Positions 1-8,666 of a stretch of DNA of 64,000 nucleotides are shown here, in pieces. The position numbers were made by a program, and so were the translations under genes. The stretch is from Verrucomicrobiaceae bacterium. GTDB taxonomy: Bacteria > Verrucomicrobiota > Verrucomicrobiia > Verrucomicrobiales > Verrucomicrobiaceae. How positions within the stretch are numbered: position 1 is the first letter of the stretch; every line of letters begins with the position of its first letter. The notes beneath the pieces are model-generated. The model saw only the letters and a list, made by a program, of their open reading frames with translations, was not told the DNA's origin and made no database searches. The stretch is taken from positions 62,001 through 126,000 of the forward strand of contig CANGYJ010000002.1 in assembly GCA_947458455.1 (NCBI GenBank), read 5' to 3'.

Positions 1-786
1 GTAGCCGAGGATGTCTTGCTCGAGCTCGGCGAAGGATTTCTGGTCGGCATCGCGCAGCACGGGGACGATGAGGCCGCGCTCGGTGCCGACGGCGACGCCG
101 ATGTCGTAGTAGTGCTGGTGGACGATTTCATCGCCTTCGACGCGGACGTTGATCTGCGGCACGGCTTTGAGGGCCTCGACGACGGCTTTGATGAAGAAGC
201 TCATGAAGCCGAGTTTGACGCCGTTTTTGGCGACAAAGGCATCCTGGAGTTTGGAACGCAGCGCCATGACGTTCGACATGTCGCACTCGTTGAAGGTGGT
301 CAGGATCGCGGCGGTCTTTTGAGCGGTGACGAGCTGGTCGGCGATCTTTTTGCGCAGCGGGGACATCTTCTTCCGCGTGACGCGGCCTTCGGGGGAAGGC
401 GCAGGCTTTGCGGCGGGTTCGGGAGCCGGTTCAGGCTTCGGAACGACTTCAAACTTGGTGATGTTGGTGGGCTTCTCCTCGGCTTTCGGAGCTGGGGCGG
501 CCGCGGGGGCTGGTGCAGCGGGTTTCGGAGCTTCGGCCGGGGCGGCGGGAGCAGCTCCTTCGGCGATTTGGCCGACGGCATCACCAATGACGACATCGTC
601 TCCGGGCTGTTTGGCGATAGTCAGAGTGCCTGCGGCTTCGGCGGTGACCTCAGCGGCCACTTTGTCGGTTTCGAGCGTGAGGAGGATGTCGCCGACTTTC
701 ACGAAGTCGCCGTTTTTGAAGTGCCATTTGGCGATCTGGCCTCCGGTGACGGATTCGCCGAGTGCGGGGATTTTAATGTCAGCCAT
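1..786 (-). CDS. sucB: Dihydrolipoamide succinyltransferase (2-oxoglutarate dehydrogenase E2), partial
   Basis: E2 component of the 2-oxoglutarate dehydrogenase complex, which transfers succinyl from lipoyl-lysine to CoA in the TCA cycle. Translating the minus strand from the ATG at 786 gives MADIKIPALGESVTGGQIAK, a biotinyl/lipoyl domain with the lipoyl lysine in ETDKV near residue 43. An Ala/Pro-rich linker follows (about residues 75-135), then a peripheral-subunit-binding/catalytic start around RVTRKKMSPLRKKIADQLV, and catalytic-domain sequence such as GVKLGFMSFFIKAVVEALK. The reading frame is still open at base 1, so the C-terminal part with the catalytic His is outside the window. It lies downstream of sucA on the same strand, separated by one small ORF. 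E2o is preferred over the pyruvate complex E2 because sucA is adjacent. Confidence 0.93.
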   Translation of the reverse strand, partial: MADIKIPALGESVTGGQIAKWHFKNGDFVKVGDILLTLETDKVAAEVTAEAAGTLTIAKQPGDDVVIGDAVGQIAEGAAPAAPAEAPKPAAPAPAAAPAPKAEEKPTNITKFEVVPKPEPAPEPAAKPAPSPEGRVTRKKMSPLRKKIADQLVTAQKTAAILTTFNECDMSNVMALRSKLQDAFVAKNGVKLGFMSFFIKAVVEALKAVPQINVRVEGDEIVHQHYYDIGVAVGTERGLIVPVLRDADQKSFAELEQDILGY

Positions 787-815
787 GGTGTGCGAGGAAG
801 GATAAAAGATGAAAA

Positions 816-1046
816 CTAAAAGATGAAATCTGGGGAAGTGCGGGTGCGGAAGATGTCGAGAAGGTGTCTGCGAAGGTCGGCTTGTGTGTGTCCTTGAGTC
901 CAATGCTCAGGAAACTGCTTCAAGAAGCCGAGAAACCATTTCTCGCTACGCCAAAAGACGAAATCGAGCTTGAAACTGCCTTCATGCGTCTCGGCACTCC
1001 AAGAAGCATGTTTGGCATTCGCTGGTGGCTCCAAATCGTAAATCAT
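816..1046 (-). CDS. HicB-like solitary antitoxin-type protein
   Basis: Small 76-residue protein. Its second half (about residues 26-66) has the HicB-like pattern: a hydrophobic strand (KLDFVFW), then WFLGFLKQFPEHWTQGHTQA, then a helix with LRRHLLDIF. HicB antitoxins usually pair with the mRNA interferase HicA, but no HicA-like frame is seen next to it. It sits between sucA and sucB on the same strand, with gaps of about 24 and 29 bp. The start is uncertain because the only ATG lies inside an A/T-rich direct repeat (1031-1063), so the first residues may be repeat-derived. The alternative is a non-coding stretch. The family match is from motif memory, so confidence is moderate. Confidence 0.55.
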   Translation of the reverse strand: MIYDLEPPANAKHASWSAETHEGSFKLDFVFWRSEKWFLGFLKQFPEHWTQGHTQADLRRHLLDIFRTRTSPDFIF

Positions 1047-1063
1047 AAATCGTAAATCATAAA
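1031..1063. repeat. Short A/T-rich direct repeat (AAATCRTAAATCATAAATC type)
   Basis: Tandem copies of roughly AAATCGTAAATCAT lie directly upstream of the HicB-like ORF and downstream of sucA. A related A-rich stretch (GATAAAAGATGAAAA and onwards, 801-830) sits at the other end of that ORF. Similar AAATC/CAAAT-rich leaders precede atpA (about 24671-24715) and atpD (27165-27200). Confidence 0.5.
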
Positions 1064-1070
1064 TGACGGA

Positions 1071-3824
1071 TCACACGCTGAAGGCATCCTCAACGAGTTT
1101 GTCTTGCTCAAGCGAGTGAATGGCCTTGGAGCCTGCGGCGGGGCTGGAGGAGCGTTCGCGGCCGGCGTAGCGGAGCTTGTGATTGCTCAGTTCTTCAAGG
1201 CGGGGGCGGATGTAATAGAAGGCACCCATGTTGCGGGGCTCTTCCTGGCACCAGATCCACTTCTTCTGCGCTCGCGGATACTTGGCGACGATCTCTTTGA
1301 GCATCTCGTAGTTCAGCGGGTAAAGCTGCTCGACGCGGATGATGGCGGCGTTCTTGATCTTGTGCTCTTCGCGGAACTCCAGAAGGTCGTAATAGACTTT
1401 GCCGCTGCACAAAATGAGACGCGTGACGCGCTCCGGCGCGACGGTGAGGTGCTCGTCGTCGAGCACTTCCTTGAAGGTGGTGCCTTCGGCCATGTCGGCG
1501 AGCTTGCTGACGCACTTCGGATGACGCAGCAGGCTCTTCGGCGTCATGACGACGAGGGGCTTGCGGGTGCTGCGCTTGAGCTGGCGGCGCAGGGCGTGGA
1601 AATACTGCGCAGGCGTGGTGAAATTGCACACCTGCATGTTGCCACCGGCGCAGAGCTGCAGGAAGCGCTCCATGCGAGCGCTGGAGTGCTCGGGGCCCTG
1701 ACCTTCGTAACCATGCGGCAATAGCAGCGTCACATGCGAGGGGCGCTGCCACTTGCTTTCGGCGGAGGCGATGAACTGGTCGATGATGACCTGCGCACCG
1801 TTCACGAAGTCGCCAAACTGCGCTTCCCAGCAGACGAGCAGGTTGCTGGCGAGCAGCGAGTAGCCGTAGTCGAAGCCCAAGACGGCGGCCTCGGAGAGGA
1901 GCGAGTTGTACACGCAGTAGCGACCTTGCTCGGCTTGCAAATTGTTCAGGGGGATGTGGCGATCACGCGTCTGCGAATCATAAAACACGCTGTGACGATG
2001 GCTGAAGGTGCCGCGACGCACGTCCTGGCCGCTGAGGCGGACGCCGTGGCCTTCGGTGAGCAGGGTGCCAAAAGCCAGCGACTCGGCGTAAGCCCAATCA
2101 AAGCCTTCGCCAGCTTCCACAGCCTTCTTGCGAGCGGCGAGGAAGCGTTTCGCGATGGTGGGATGCAGATTGAAGCTCTCCGGCACTTCGAGCAGGCGCT
2201 CGGCCACGATTTTGAGCTTCTTCGCTTCCACGCCGGTTTTCACCGGGGTGTAGTCATAGGCAGGCTGCGGCATGGCCATGCTGCCTTCGAATGGATTGCC
2301 GCCATTGGCGCTCTTGTCCTTCTCGGCGAGCGTGGTGACGCCGGCTTCGAGTTCGTCATCGAGCTCGCGTTGCAACGCGGCGGCACCCGCTTCGTCGAGC
2401 AGGCCCTGGCTGGCGAGATCGAGACGGAAGAGCGTCGCGGTGGACGGATGCTGCGCGATGCTGCGGGCCATGTTCGGCTGCGTGAAGCCGGGCTCGTCGG
2501 TTTCGTTGTGACCGTGACGGCGGTAGCAAACGATGTCGATGATGACATCGCGGCCAAAGGTCTGGCGGAACTCCAGAGCGAGCTTCGCAGCGCGGACGAC
2601 CTCCATCGGGCAATCGCCATTCACATGGAAGACGGGCGCTTCGATCATCTTCGCCACGTCGGTGCAGTAGTGGGACGAACGGGCGTCCTCCGGCATCGTG
2701 GTGAAGCCGATCTGGTTGTTCACGATGAGGTGGATCGTGCCGCCGGTGCGGTAACCGGGAAGCTGCGAGAGATTCAACACCTCAGCGACGAGACCCTGGC
2801 CAGCGAAAGCCGCGTCACCATGAATGAGCACCGGGATGACTTTCTTGCGGTCCTTTGTATCGCCCAGCGCACGCTGACGGGCTCGCGCCATGCCTTCCAC
2901 CACGGGATCGACGGCTTCCAGGTGGCTCGGATTCGGAGCGAGCATCACGCCGACGGAATCACCGCCGCTGGTCTGGCGCACGGTTTCAAAGCCGAGGTGA
3001 TATTTCACATCGCCATCACCGCTGACCATGTTCGGCACGTAGTTCTCGCTGAACTCGTAAAAGAGATACTCCAGCGGCTTGCGCAGGAAATTCGCCAACA
3101 CACTGAGGCGGCCACGGTGGGCCATGCCGAGCACGATTTCTTTGCCGCCGTAGGCTGGCATGCCTTCGAGCACGGTCTCCAGCGCCACGAGCAAGGACTC
3201 GCCACCTTCCACGGAGAAACGCTTCTGCCCCACGAAACGACGATGCAGGAAGCGTTCGAACGACTCCGCCTCCAGCAGCCAGCGCAGTGCATCCACCTGC
3301 TCCTTCGCGGCTGGTTTCGGTGCTTCGGTCACCTCGACGCGGTCCAGCAGCCAAGCGCGGACTTCGGGGTTGTTGATATGCCAGAACTCAAAGCCGGTCT
3401 TGCCACAATAAATACGGCGTAGTTCGCCGAGCATCGTTTTGAGCTTCATCGGCTGACCGCCGCGGAACAAGTGCGTCTGCACGTCTTCTTCGAGTTCGTC
3501 ATCCGTGAAGCCAAGGCCCGCGAGTGAGAGCGAGGCGATGTCCGGCCCCTGGGCGCTGAGCGGATCGAGATGCGCGGCGGTATGACCGAGAGCGCGGAAG
3601 TGATGGATCGCGTTCGTCACGCGCATGCGGAAGCTCAGCGTCTTTTCAGAGAGCGTGCCCTCGGTTCCTTTCGCAGGTTGTGCGGCCAGTTTGGCCATGC
3701 CGAGTTCGAAACCTTCAAAGAATGACGACCACAGTGGTTCGACGGAGGCAGGGTCTTTTTTCCAGTCGGTGTATTTCGACTCAAGGAAGTCCGCGTTGGC
3801 GCGGTAGGGGAGTGAGGCACTCAT
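1071..3824 (-). CDS. sucA: 2-oxoglutarate dehydrogenase E1 component
   Basis: Thiamine-diphosphate-dependent E1 subunit (917 aa, usual length 900-950) that decarboxylates 2-oxoglutarate and succinylates the E2 lipoyl group in the TCA cycle. The N-terminus, MSASLPYRANADFLESKYTD, resembles the short E2-binding segment of bacterial SucA. The ThDP/Mg region lies around residues 335-375, with GDAAFAGQG followed by NNQIGFTT. AHRGRLSVLANF and LAPNPSHLEAVDPVVEG are family hallmarks. The C-terminal transketolase-like pyrimidine domain includes HGYEGQGPEHSSARMERFLQ. The gene starts at an ATG at 3824, and about 210 bp separate it from the divergent cytochrome c gene, so a promoter is expected there. sucB follows downstream. 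Confidence 0.97.
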   Translation of the reverse strand: MSASLPYRANADFLESKYTDWKKDPASVEPLWSSFFEGFELGMAKLAAQPAKGTEGTLSEKTLSFRMRVTNAIHHFRALGHTAAHLDPLSAQGPDIASLSLAGLGFTDDELEEDVQTHLFRGGQPMKLKTMLGELRRIYCGKTGFEFWHINNPEVRAWLLDRVEVTEAPKPAAKEQVDALRWLLEAESFERFLHRRFVGQKRFSVEGGESLLVALETVLEGMPAYGGKEIVLGMAHRGRLSVLANFLRKPLEYLFYEFSENYVPNMVSGDGDVKYHLGFETVRQTSGGDSVGVMLAPNPSHLEAVDPVVEGMARARQRALGDTKDRKKVIPVLIHGDAAFAGQGLVAEVLNLSQLPGYRTGGTIHLIVNNQIGFTTMPEDARSSHYCTDVAKMIEAPVFHVNGDCPMEVVRAAKLALEFRQTFGRDVIIDIVCYRRHGHNETDEPGFTQPNMARSIAQHPSTATLFRLDLASQGLLDEAGAAALQRELDDELEAGVTTLAEKDKSANGGNPFEGSMAMPQPAYDYTPVKTGVEAKKLKIVAERLLEVPESFNLHPTIAKRFLAARKKAVEAGEGFDWAYAESLAFGTLLTEGHGVRLSGQDVRRGTFSHRHSVFYDSQTRDRHIPLNNLQAEQGRYCVYNSLLSEAAVLGFDYGYSLLASNLLVCWEAQFGDFVNGAQVIIDQFIASAESKWQRPSHVTLLLPHGYEGQGPEHSSARMERFLQLCAGGNMQVCNFTTPAQYFHALRRQLKRSTRKPLVVMTPKSLLRHPKCVSKLADMAEGTTFKEVLDDEHLTVAPERVTRLILCSGKVYYDLLEFREEHKIKNAAIIRVEQLYPLNYEMLKEIVAKYPRAQKKWIWCQEEPRNMGAFYYIRPRLEELSNHKLRYAGRERSSSPAAGSKAIHSLEQDKLVEDAFSV

Positions 3825-4038
3825 GAGGGCGTTTTTCGGGGGGAAAGGGGTCCGCAGAATGCGTTCGTTTTGAGGTTCTGCAAATCAGGAACCTGCTGAT
3901 TTTTAGGTCGGGGTGGCGCTGGCGGGCCTCAAATCGTGCGATTGAGCCATTCAAACCGGCTTTCTGATTGATGAAATGCGGTCTGCGGGCATCGTCGCAG
4001 GCTCGATTTCCCCCCAAACTCCCCGTTCATCGACATCC

Positions 4039-4707
4039 ATGCAATCCGACTCCTCGCCCTCCCCGTCGTTCTTCAATCTCTTCAACCGCCTCCTCGGCAT
4101 CGGCCTGGCCTCCTTCACTCTCTTATTCGCAACCGCTCTGGCCCTGGGCGGGATGAAAGCCCTCCAGCCGAAGCCCAAAGAAGAAGATAAAGCCGCCGCC
4201 GCTCCCGTTACAGCACCCGCACCCGCCGCTGCCGCTCCGGCGACTGCTGCCGCGCCTTCCCCCGCCCCGGCTCCTGCTGCAGCAGCACCCGCGGGTGGTG
4301 ATTCCTCCGCCTCGAAGGAACGCGGCAAGACCGTTTACATGCAGGTCTGCTTTGCCTGCCATCAGCCCACCGGCCTCGGCCTGCCGGGCATGTTTCCTCC
4401 GCTCGCGGGCTCCGATTGGGTGAAGGCCAAAAAGGCCGATCGCATGATCCGCATCGTGCTCCACGGCCTCACCGGCCCCTTGAACATCAACGGCGCTCCC
4501 TTCACTAGCCCCGCCCCACTGATGCCGCCGCAGGGTGCCGCCCTCAGCGATACCCAGATCGCCGATGTGCTCACCTTTGTGCGTGCTGAGTATGGTGCCG
4601 GTGCCTCCGCCGTCACGCCAGACCAGGTCAAAGCCATCCGCGAATCGGAAAAAGCCCGCGCCGCCATGTGGACCGAGGCCGAACTTCTCAAAGTTCCTGC
4701 GGAGTAA
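4039..4707 (+). CDS. Membrane-anchored cytochrome c
   Basis: Single-heme class I cytochrome c, about 222 aa from the ATG at 4039. An upstream in-frame ATG at 3976 would add residues before the membrane segment and is less likely. The order is a short polar N-terminus, one membrane anchor (GLASFTLLFATALALGG), a long Ala/Pro linker, and a heme domain with CFACH and a distal Met region (PPLMPPQGAALSD). The anchor plus flexible linker suggests periplasmic electron transfer near a terminal oxidase. The next gene is a SCO-type copper chaperone 6 bp downstream, so the two are probably co-transcribed. No oxidase subunits lie in the window. Confidence 0.85.
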   Translation: MQSDSSPSPSFFNLFNRLLGIGLASFTLLFATALALGGMKALQPKPKEEDKAAAAPVTAPAPAAAAPATAAAPSPAPAPAAAAPAGGDSSASKERGKTVYMQVCFACHQPTGLGLPGMFPPLAGSDWVKAKKADRMIRIVLHGLTGPLNINGAPFTSPAPLMPPQGAALSDTQIADVLTFVRAEYGAGASAVTPDQVKAIRESEKARAAMWTEAELLKVPAE

Positions 4708-4713
4708 GCCCTC

Positions 4714-5421
4714 ATGAGCCAGCTCGATCCGGACGTTTCCCCGCCTGCGGCATCCTCCTCAGGCGGCAAAGGCTGGATCGGCATGCTTATCGGCATCGTC
4801 GGTGTGCTCGTCGCGGTCCTTTACTTGGGCCGCATGGCCGTCAGCACCTTGCCGAAGCCTCCGCTGCCCGTTTTGGCACCTGCTTGGACCGGCAGCCTCA
4901 CCCTCACGGAGCGGGATGGGAAGCCCCGCATCTTGCCAGACATGCTGCGTGGCAAAGTCACCGTCTGCGCTTCCCTTTACACCGTCTGCCCGCACGGCTG
5001 CGCTGCCATCATCGCCGAGATGCGGAAACTCAACGAAGCCCACCGCAGCCATCCCGATTTCCAGCAGCTCTCGCTCGCCCTCGCCCCCGAGCGGGATACG
5101 GCCAGCTTCCTCCAAAGCTACGCCGAGGGCATCGGTGTGAAGCCGGGTGATCCCTGGTGGTTCCTCACCGGTCCGCAGCAGGGCGTGTGGGATTACCTCA
5201 CCCAGGCTCAGAAGCTCGAAGCGCCCCGCCTCATCCCCGAAGAGAAGCGCCTCAACACACTCGATTTTTACGAGCATGATCTCCGCATCGTCGTCCTCGA
5301 CCGCCAGGGCCGCGTCCGCGGTTACTACAGCGTCTTCCATCCGCAGCCCGAGATCACCGAGACCATGACCAAGAAGCTCGCCCGCGATGTCGAGCGCCTG
5401 CTGGAAAACCCAGCCGATTGA
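4714..5421 (+). CDS. SCO1/SenC family copper chaperone-like protein
   Basis: Membrane-anchored thioredoxin-fold protein of 235 aa. One membrane segment (about residues 20-42, GMLIGIVGVLVAVLYLG) is followed by a SCO domain. The copper-binding residues expected in SCO proteins are present: a C-x3-C motif in YTVCPHGC and a later His in FYEHDLRIVVLDRQG. The role is probably CuA delivery to, or thiol reduction of, cytochrome oxidase. It is tightly linked to the preceding cytochrome c gene. Confidence 0.85.
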   Translation: MSQLDPDVSPPAASSSGGKGWIGMLIGIVGVLVAVLYLGRMAVSTLPKPPLPVLAPAWTGSLTLTERDGKPRILPDMLRGKVTVCASLYTVCPHGCAAIIAEMRKLNEAHRSHPDFQQLSLALAPERDTASFLQSYAEGIGVKPGDPWWFLTGPQQGVWDYLTQAQKLEAPRLIPEEKRLNTLDFYEHDLRIVVLDRQGRVRGYYSVFHPQPEITETMTKKLARDVERLLENPAD

Positions 5422-5517
5422 TCGTTTCGGCTCCTCAGGCTCCCGAAGTGCGTCTTTTGCCTTCACTGGCTCAAAAAGTCCTCGTCTCTCTTCGCGGGGC
5501 TGCGTAGCTTTCCGACC

Positions 5518-6465
5518 GTGATCTCCAAAAAGTCCCTTCTCGTGCCGCTCGCGGCGTTCGGCCTGCTCGCATTGGCCGCTCCGGCGGCTGAAAATGTGCT
5601 CGTGGTGCTCAAAAACGGCTCCGAGCTTCGTGCCGAGGTGTTGAAGGAACGTGAAGACTCTCTCGTGCTCGATCTCGGCACCACCATTCTCACGCTCCCT
5701 CGCACGGACATCGCCCGCATTGAAAAGGAGGCCGATAAGGCCGCCGCAGGCCAAAAAGCCGCCGCGCAGAGCGAAGACATGTACTTCGTCGAGCCAGCTC
5801 GCGAGGCCATGACGGTCGAAAAGAACGTCCAACGTGTCGCCGAGGCCGTCGTGCAGATCCAGACGGCCTCGGGCCTCGGCTCCGGCTTCATCATCAACAA
5901 GATGGGCCATGTCATCACGAACCAGCACGTCATCGCCGGCGAGCGAGAGATCACCGTGCTCGTATACAAAAAGAAGCAGGGTGGCCTGGAGAAGCAGTCC
6001 TTCACGAAGGTGAAGATCATCGCCATGAACGGCTACCTCGACCTCGCCATCCTCCAGATCGACGATGAAAAAGCCGTGGAGAGCCTGCCCTTCGTGCCCA
6101 TCGGGGATTCGGATGCGCTCACGCAGGGCCAGCAAGTCTTCGCCATCGGCAGCCCGCTTGGATTGGAGCGCAGCGTGTCGCAGGGCATCGTCAGCATCCG
6201 CGCCCGTGAAAACAGCGGCCGCTGGTACATCCAAAGCACCACGCAGATCAATCCCGGCAACTCCGGCGGCCCGCTCTTCAACTCCAAAGGCGAGGTCGTC
6301 GGCGTGAACAACATGAAAGCCGCCGGCGTCGGCGTGGAAGGCCTCGGCTTCTCCATCCCCGCGAACATGCTGAAGCTCTTCCTCAAAAACCGCGAAGCCT
6401 TCGCCTTCGATCCCCGCAATCCCAACGCCGGCTTCCGCTACCTTCCGCCGCCTGCGGCGGAATGA
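5518..6465 (+). CDS. DegP/HtrA-like secreted serine protease without PDZ domain
   Basis: Trypsin-fold protease of 315 aa with a GTG start at 5518. That start places a signal peptide (KKSLLVPLAAFGLLALAAPA) at the N-terminus. Residues about 25-70 (NVLVVLKNGSELRAEVLKER) look like a small beta-rich module found in secreted verrucomicrobial proteins. The catalytic triad is visible: His in NQHVI, Asp in YLDLAIL and Ser in NPGNSGGP. The chain ends soon after the protease domain, so there is no PDZ domain as in classical HtrA. Its role in envelope protein quality control is inferred. Confidence 0.88.
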   Translation: MISKKSLLVPLAAFGLLALAAPAAENVLVVLKNGSELRAEVLKEREDSLVLDLGTTILTLPRTDIARIEKEADKAAAGQKAAAQSEDMYFVEPAREAMTVEKNVQRVAEAVVQIQTASGLGSGFIINKMGHVITNQHVIAGEREITVLVYKKKQGGLEKQSFTKVKIIAMNGYLDLAILQIDDEKAVESLPFVPIGDSDALTQGQQVFAIGSPLGLERSVSQGIVSIRARENSGRWYIQSTTQINPGNSGGPLFNSKGEVVGVNNMKAAGVGVEGLGFSIPANMLKLFLKNREAFAFDPRNPNAGFRYLPPPAAE

Positions 6466-6620
6466 CGAATGGCCTCCGCTGCACGCACACGCCACTGATG
6501 AATCCTTCGACAATCAACAATCGGCATTCAGCAATCGTCATTTCCCCGCTACGCCACGCCAACGACCCCCAATCCAACCGCAGATTGATGAACTCCGATG
6601 GCTGATTGTTGAAGTCCTTC
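6466..6620. repeat. Intergenic repeat remnants (TGACGAATGG and CAATCAACAATC types)
   Basis: The stretch after the protease gene begins with TGACGAATGG, resembling the ATGACGAA repeat family seen elsewhere. It then holds CAATCAACAATCGGCATTC (about 6510-6528) and, about 70 bp later, GATGGCTGATTGTTGAAG. These are an imperfect inverted pair. A related sequence lies at about 63008-63050. No gene is seen here. Confidence 0.5.
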
Positions 6621-6647
6621 CGCTCTTCGCCCTTCGCCCCCTTCCCC

Positions 6648-8516
6648 ATGAAACGCACCCTCTTCCTCACCGCCCTCCTCCTCGCTCTTCCCGCCTTCGC
6701 GGCGGAGAAGGTCGAGCAATGGATCAACCTCATGCCGAAGGACACGGTCGGCATTCTCGCCTTCAAAAACATGCCGGAGCTGCTCGCCGATTGGGACAAG
6801 AGCTCCTTTGGCAAGTTCATGCAGGACGAGGAGTCGAAGCGCTGGCTCGAACCGATGAAGGAAGATGGCGAGACACCTTGGGATAAATACTTCAAAGGCG
6901 TCTATGGCACCGGCCTTTACGACACGCTGAAGGATGAGACCGGCCCCGCCGTGGCCTTCTTCGTGCCTGGCGATGCCGCCGAGATGGAGAAGACGAAATC
7001 GATTCCCTTCATCGGCCTCAGCGATGCTTCGCAGAACCAGCCGCAGCAGGAGGAGCACAAGCGCAAGCACCGCGAGCACTTGAAGAAGGAGCAGCATCCT
7101 GATCTCAAGGAGAGCACCATCGACATCGCGGGCGTCAGCGTGAGCATCGCGACCTCTTCCGAAGAGGCGGACGCCCCGTGGGTGGATTCGTTTTGCTTCG
7201 TCGATGGCGTCATGATCGAGGCCACGAACCGCAAGCTCATGGAATACATGATCGGCGCGGTGAAATCCGGCAGCGGCGAGGCCAGCGATGAGGTTCGCGG
7301 CCATTTGGAGCGTCTCGCGCAGCTCCGCGAGGGCGTGGCCGATGTGACGCTCTACTTCAATGGCACCCGCATCCTCGATTTGGCGAAGCAAGGCCTCGCC
7401 GAAGCGGAAAAGAACAAGGACAGCAAGAAGGCCGCGCCGAACCCGCTGGGCGATGTGAAGCCCGAGCAGATCATCGAGGCCGTCGGCTTGCATGAGATCA
7501 AAGGCATCGCCATCACGCTCGATTTCGCCGATGACCGCTCCCGCTCCGACGTGCTCGTTTTCCATCCCGAAAAGCCCACGGGCATCCTCTCCTGGGTTTC
7601 GAGCGGCGCGAAGGATGTCGAGCTTCCCGCCTTCATCGCCGATGATGTGGCCAGCGGTCAGGTTTCCACCGTCGAGTGGCTGAAGATGTATGATGGCCTC
7701 ATGGGCATGCTCACGAAGGTCAGCCCGCAGATGGGCATGATGGCCGGTATGTACCTCGCTGGCTTTGAGCAGCAAAACGGCTTCAAAATCCGCGATGACT
7801 TCTTTGGCAGCCTCGACGGTGCGAACTTCCAGGTCAGCGACAGCGATGGAAAAGTGCAGAGCGATGTCATGGGCTTCAAAATCAAAAACGGCGACAAGCT
7901 CGGCGTCGCCCTCAAAGGCATCCAAAACGCCCTCGGCGGCATGGGCTTCGCCGCCTTCGAGGAGAGTGACTACCTCGGCTACAAGCTGAACACCCTCAAA
8001 GCCAGCGGCAGCGGCTCTGGCACCTCCGCGATGCCGGAGATCGCTTATGTAAATACCGGCAAGTATCTCCTCATCGGCAGCGGCAAGCTCGATGCGCTGC
8101 GCAAAGTGATCGGCCGCATGAAGGACCCCTCCGGCGGCAGCATCTGGGAAACGCCCCGCGCTCAGGCACAGGTCGCCCTGCTGCCCAAAGGCTACAACGG
8201 CCTCGGCGTCACCGATTCGAGCAAGATGATCAGCACCATCTTCAACGCCATGGAGATGGTCTCCAAGCAGACCGCCGGGCAGAAGAAGTCCGCCACCAAG
8301 AAAAAAGGCCCCGGCAAAGGCCCTGCGAAAGGCGGCGATGACGACGCCAAGCCCGCCGAGGCTGCTGGCGATGCTCTCGCGAAGATCGTGGACTCCAAAA
8401 ACCGTCCTTCCGATGCCACCTTCCAGAAGTACTTCGGCACCATGATGAGCGGCAGTTACTCTCATCCCGATGCTCTGCATGTGCAGATGCTCTCGACGCC
8501 TGTGGAAGCCAAGTAA
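6648..8516 (+). CDS. Exported protein of unknown function
   Basis: Secreted protein of about 622 aa. The ATG at 6648 is preferred because it starts directly with a signal peptide (MKRTLFLTALLLALPAFAA). An in-frame TTG at 6606 would place 14 extra residues before it. The mature protein starts with EKVEQWINLMPKDTVGILAF and has no catalytic motif I recognise. Near the C-terminus a Lys/Gly/Asp-rich stretch (about residues 540-575) suggests a disordered segment. The tone resembles secreted DUF3352-like proteins of this phylum, but that is only an impression. It is followed by an exported FG-GAP protein. Confidence 0.75.
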   Translation: MKRTLFLTALLLALPAFAAEKVEQWINLMPKDTVGILAFKNMPELLADWDKSSFGKFMQDEESKRWLEPMKEDGETPWDKYFKGVYGTGLYDTLKDETGPAVAFFVPGDAAEMEKTKSIPFIGLSDASQNQPQQEEHKRKHREHLKKEQHPDLKESTIDIAGVSVSIATSSEEADAPWVDSFCFVDGVMIEATNRKLMEYMIGAVKSGSGEASDEVRGHLERLAQLREGVADVTLYFNGTRILDLAKQGLAEAEKNKDSKKAAPNPLGDVKPEQIIEAVGLHEIKGIAITLDFADDRSRSDVLVFHPEKPTGILSWVSSGAKDVELPAFIADDVASGQVSTVEWLKMYDGLMGMLTKVSPQMGMMAGMYLAGFEQQNGFKIRDDFFGSLDGANFQVSDSDGKVQSDVMGFKIKNGDKLGVALKGIQNALGGMGFAAFEESDYLGYKLNTLKASGSGSGTSAMPEIAYVNTGKYLLIGSGKLDALRKVIGRMKDPSGGSIWETPRAQAQVALLPKGYNGLGVTDSSKMISTIFNAMEMVSKQTAGQKKSATKKKGPGKGPAKGGDDDAKPAEAAGDALAKIVDSKNRPSDATFQKYFGTMMSGSYSHPDALHVQMLSTPVEAK

Positions 8517-8540
8517 ACTCACACGATCTCACGCACGATG

Positions 8541-8660
8541 TCGTCCTCGAACTCGTCCTCCTACTCGTCCTCGAACTCGTCCTCCTACTCGTCCTCGATC
8601 AAGCCGGGGACGAACCTGTCTGCGACACGCTTTGATCGAGGACGAGTTCGAGTAGGAGGA
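8541..8660. repeat. 24-bp tandem repeat with inverted partner
   Basis: Two perfect tandem units of 24 bp (8541-8564 and 8565-8588, beginning TCGTCCTCGAACTCGTCC) are followed by a partial unit. An inverted copy (about 8630-8660, GAGGACGAGTTCGAGTAGG) could pair with 8581-8604 across a loop of about 25 nt. Read forward, the units encode a Ser/Asn/Tyr run in frame with the next gene. Whether they are translated depends on which ATG that gene uses (8538 or 8667). Confidence 0.8.
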
Positions 8661-8666
8661 CGATGG

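Noticed and set aside
864-1055. Plus-strand frame opposite the HicB-like ORF
   Set aside because: No motif recognised; the minus-strand frame has the HicB-like pattern.
8541-8660. CRISPR-like array
   Set aside because: The 24-bp units are directly tandem without spacers and no cas gene is present.
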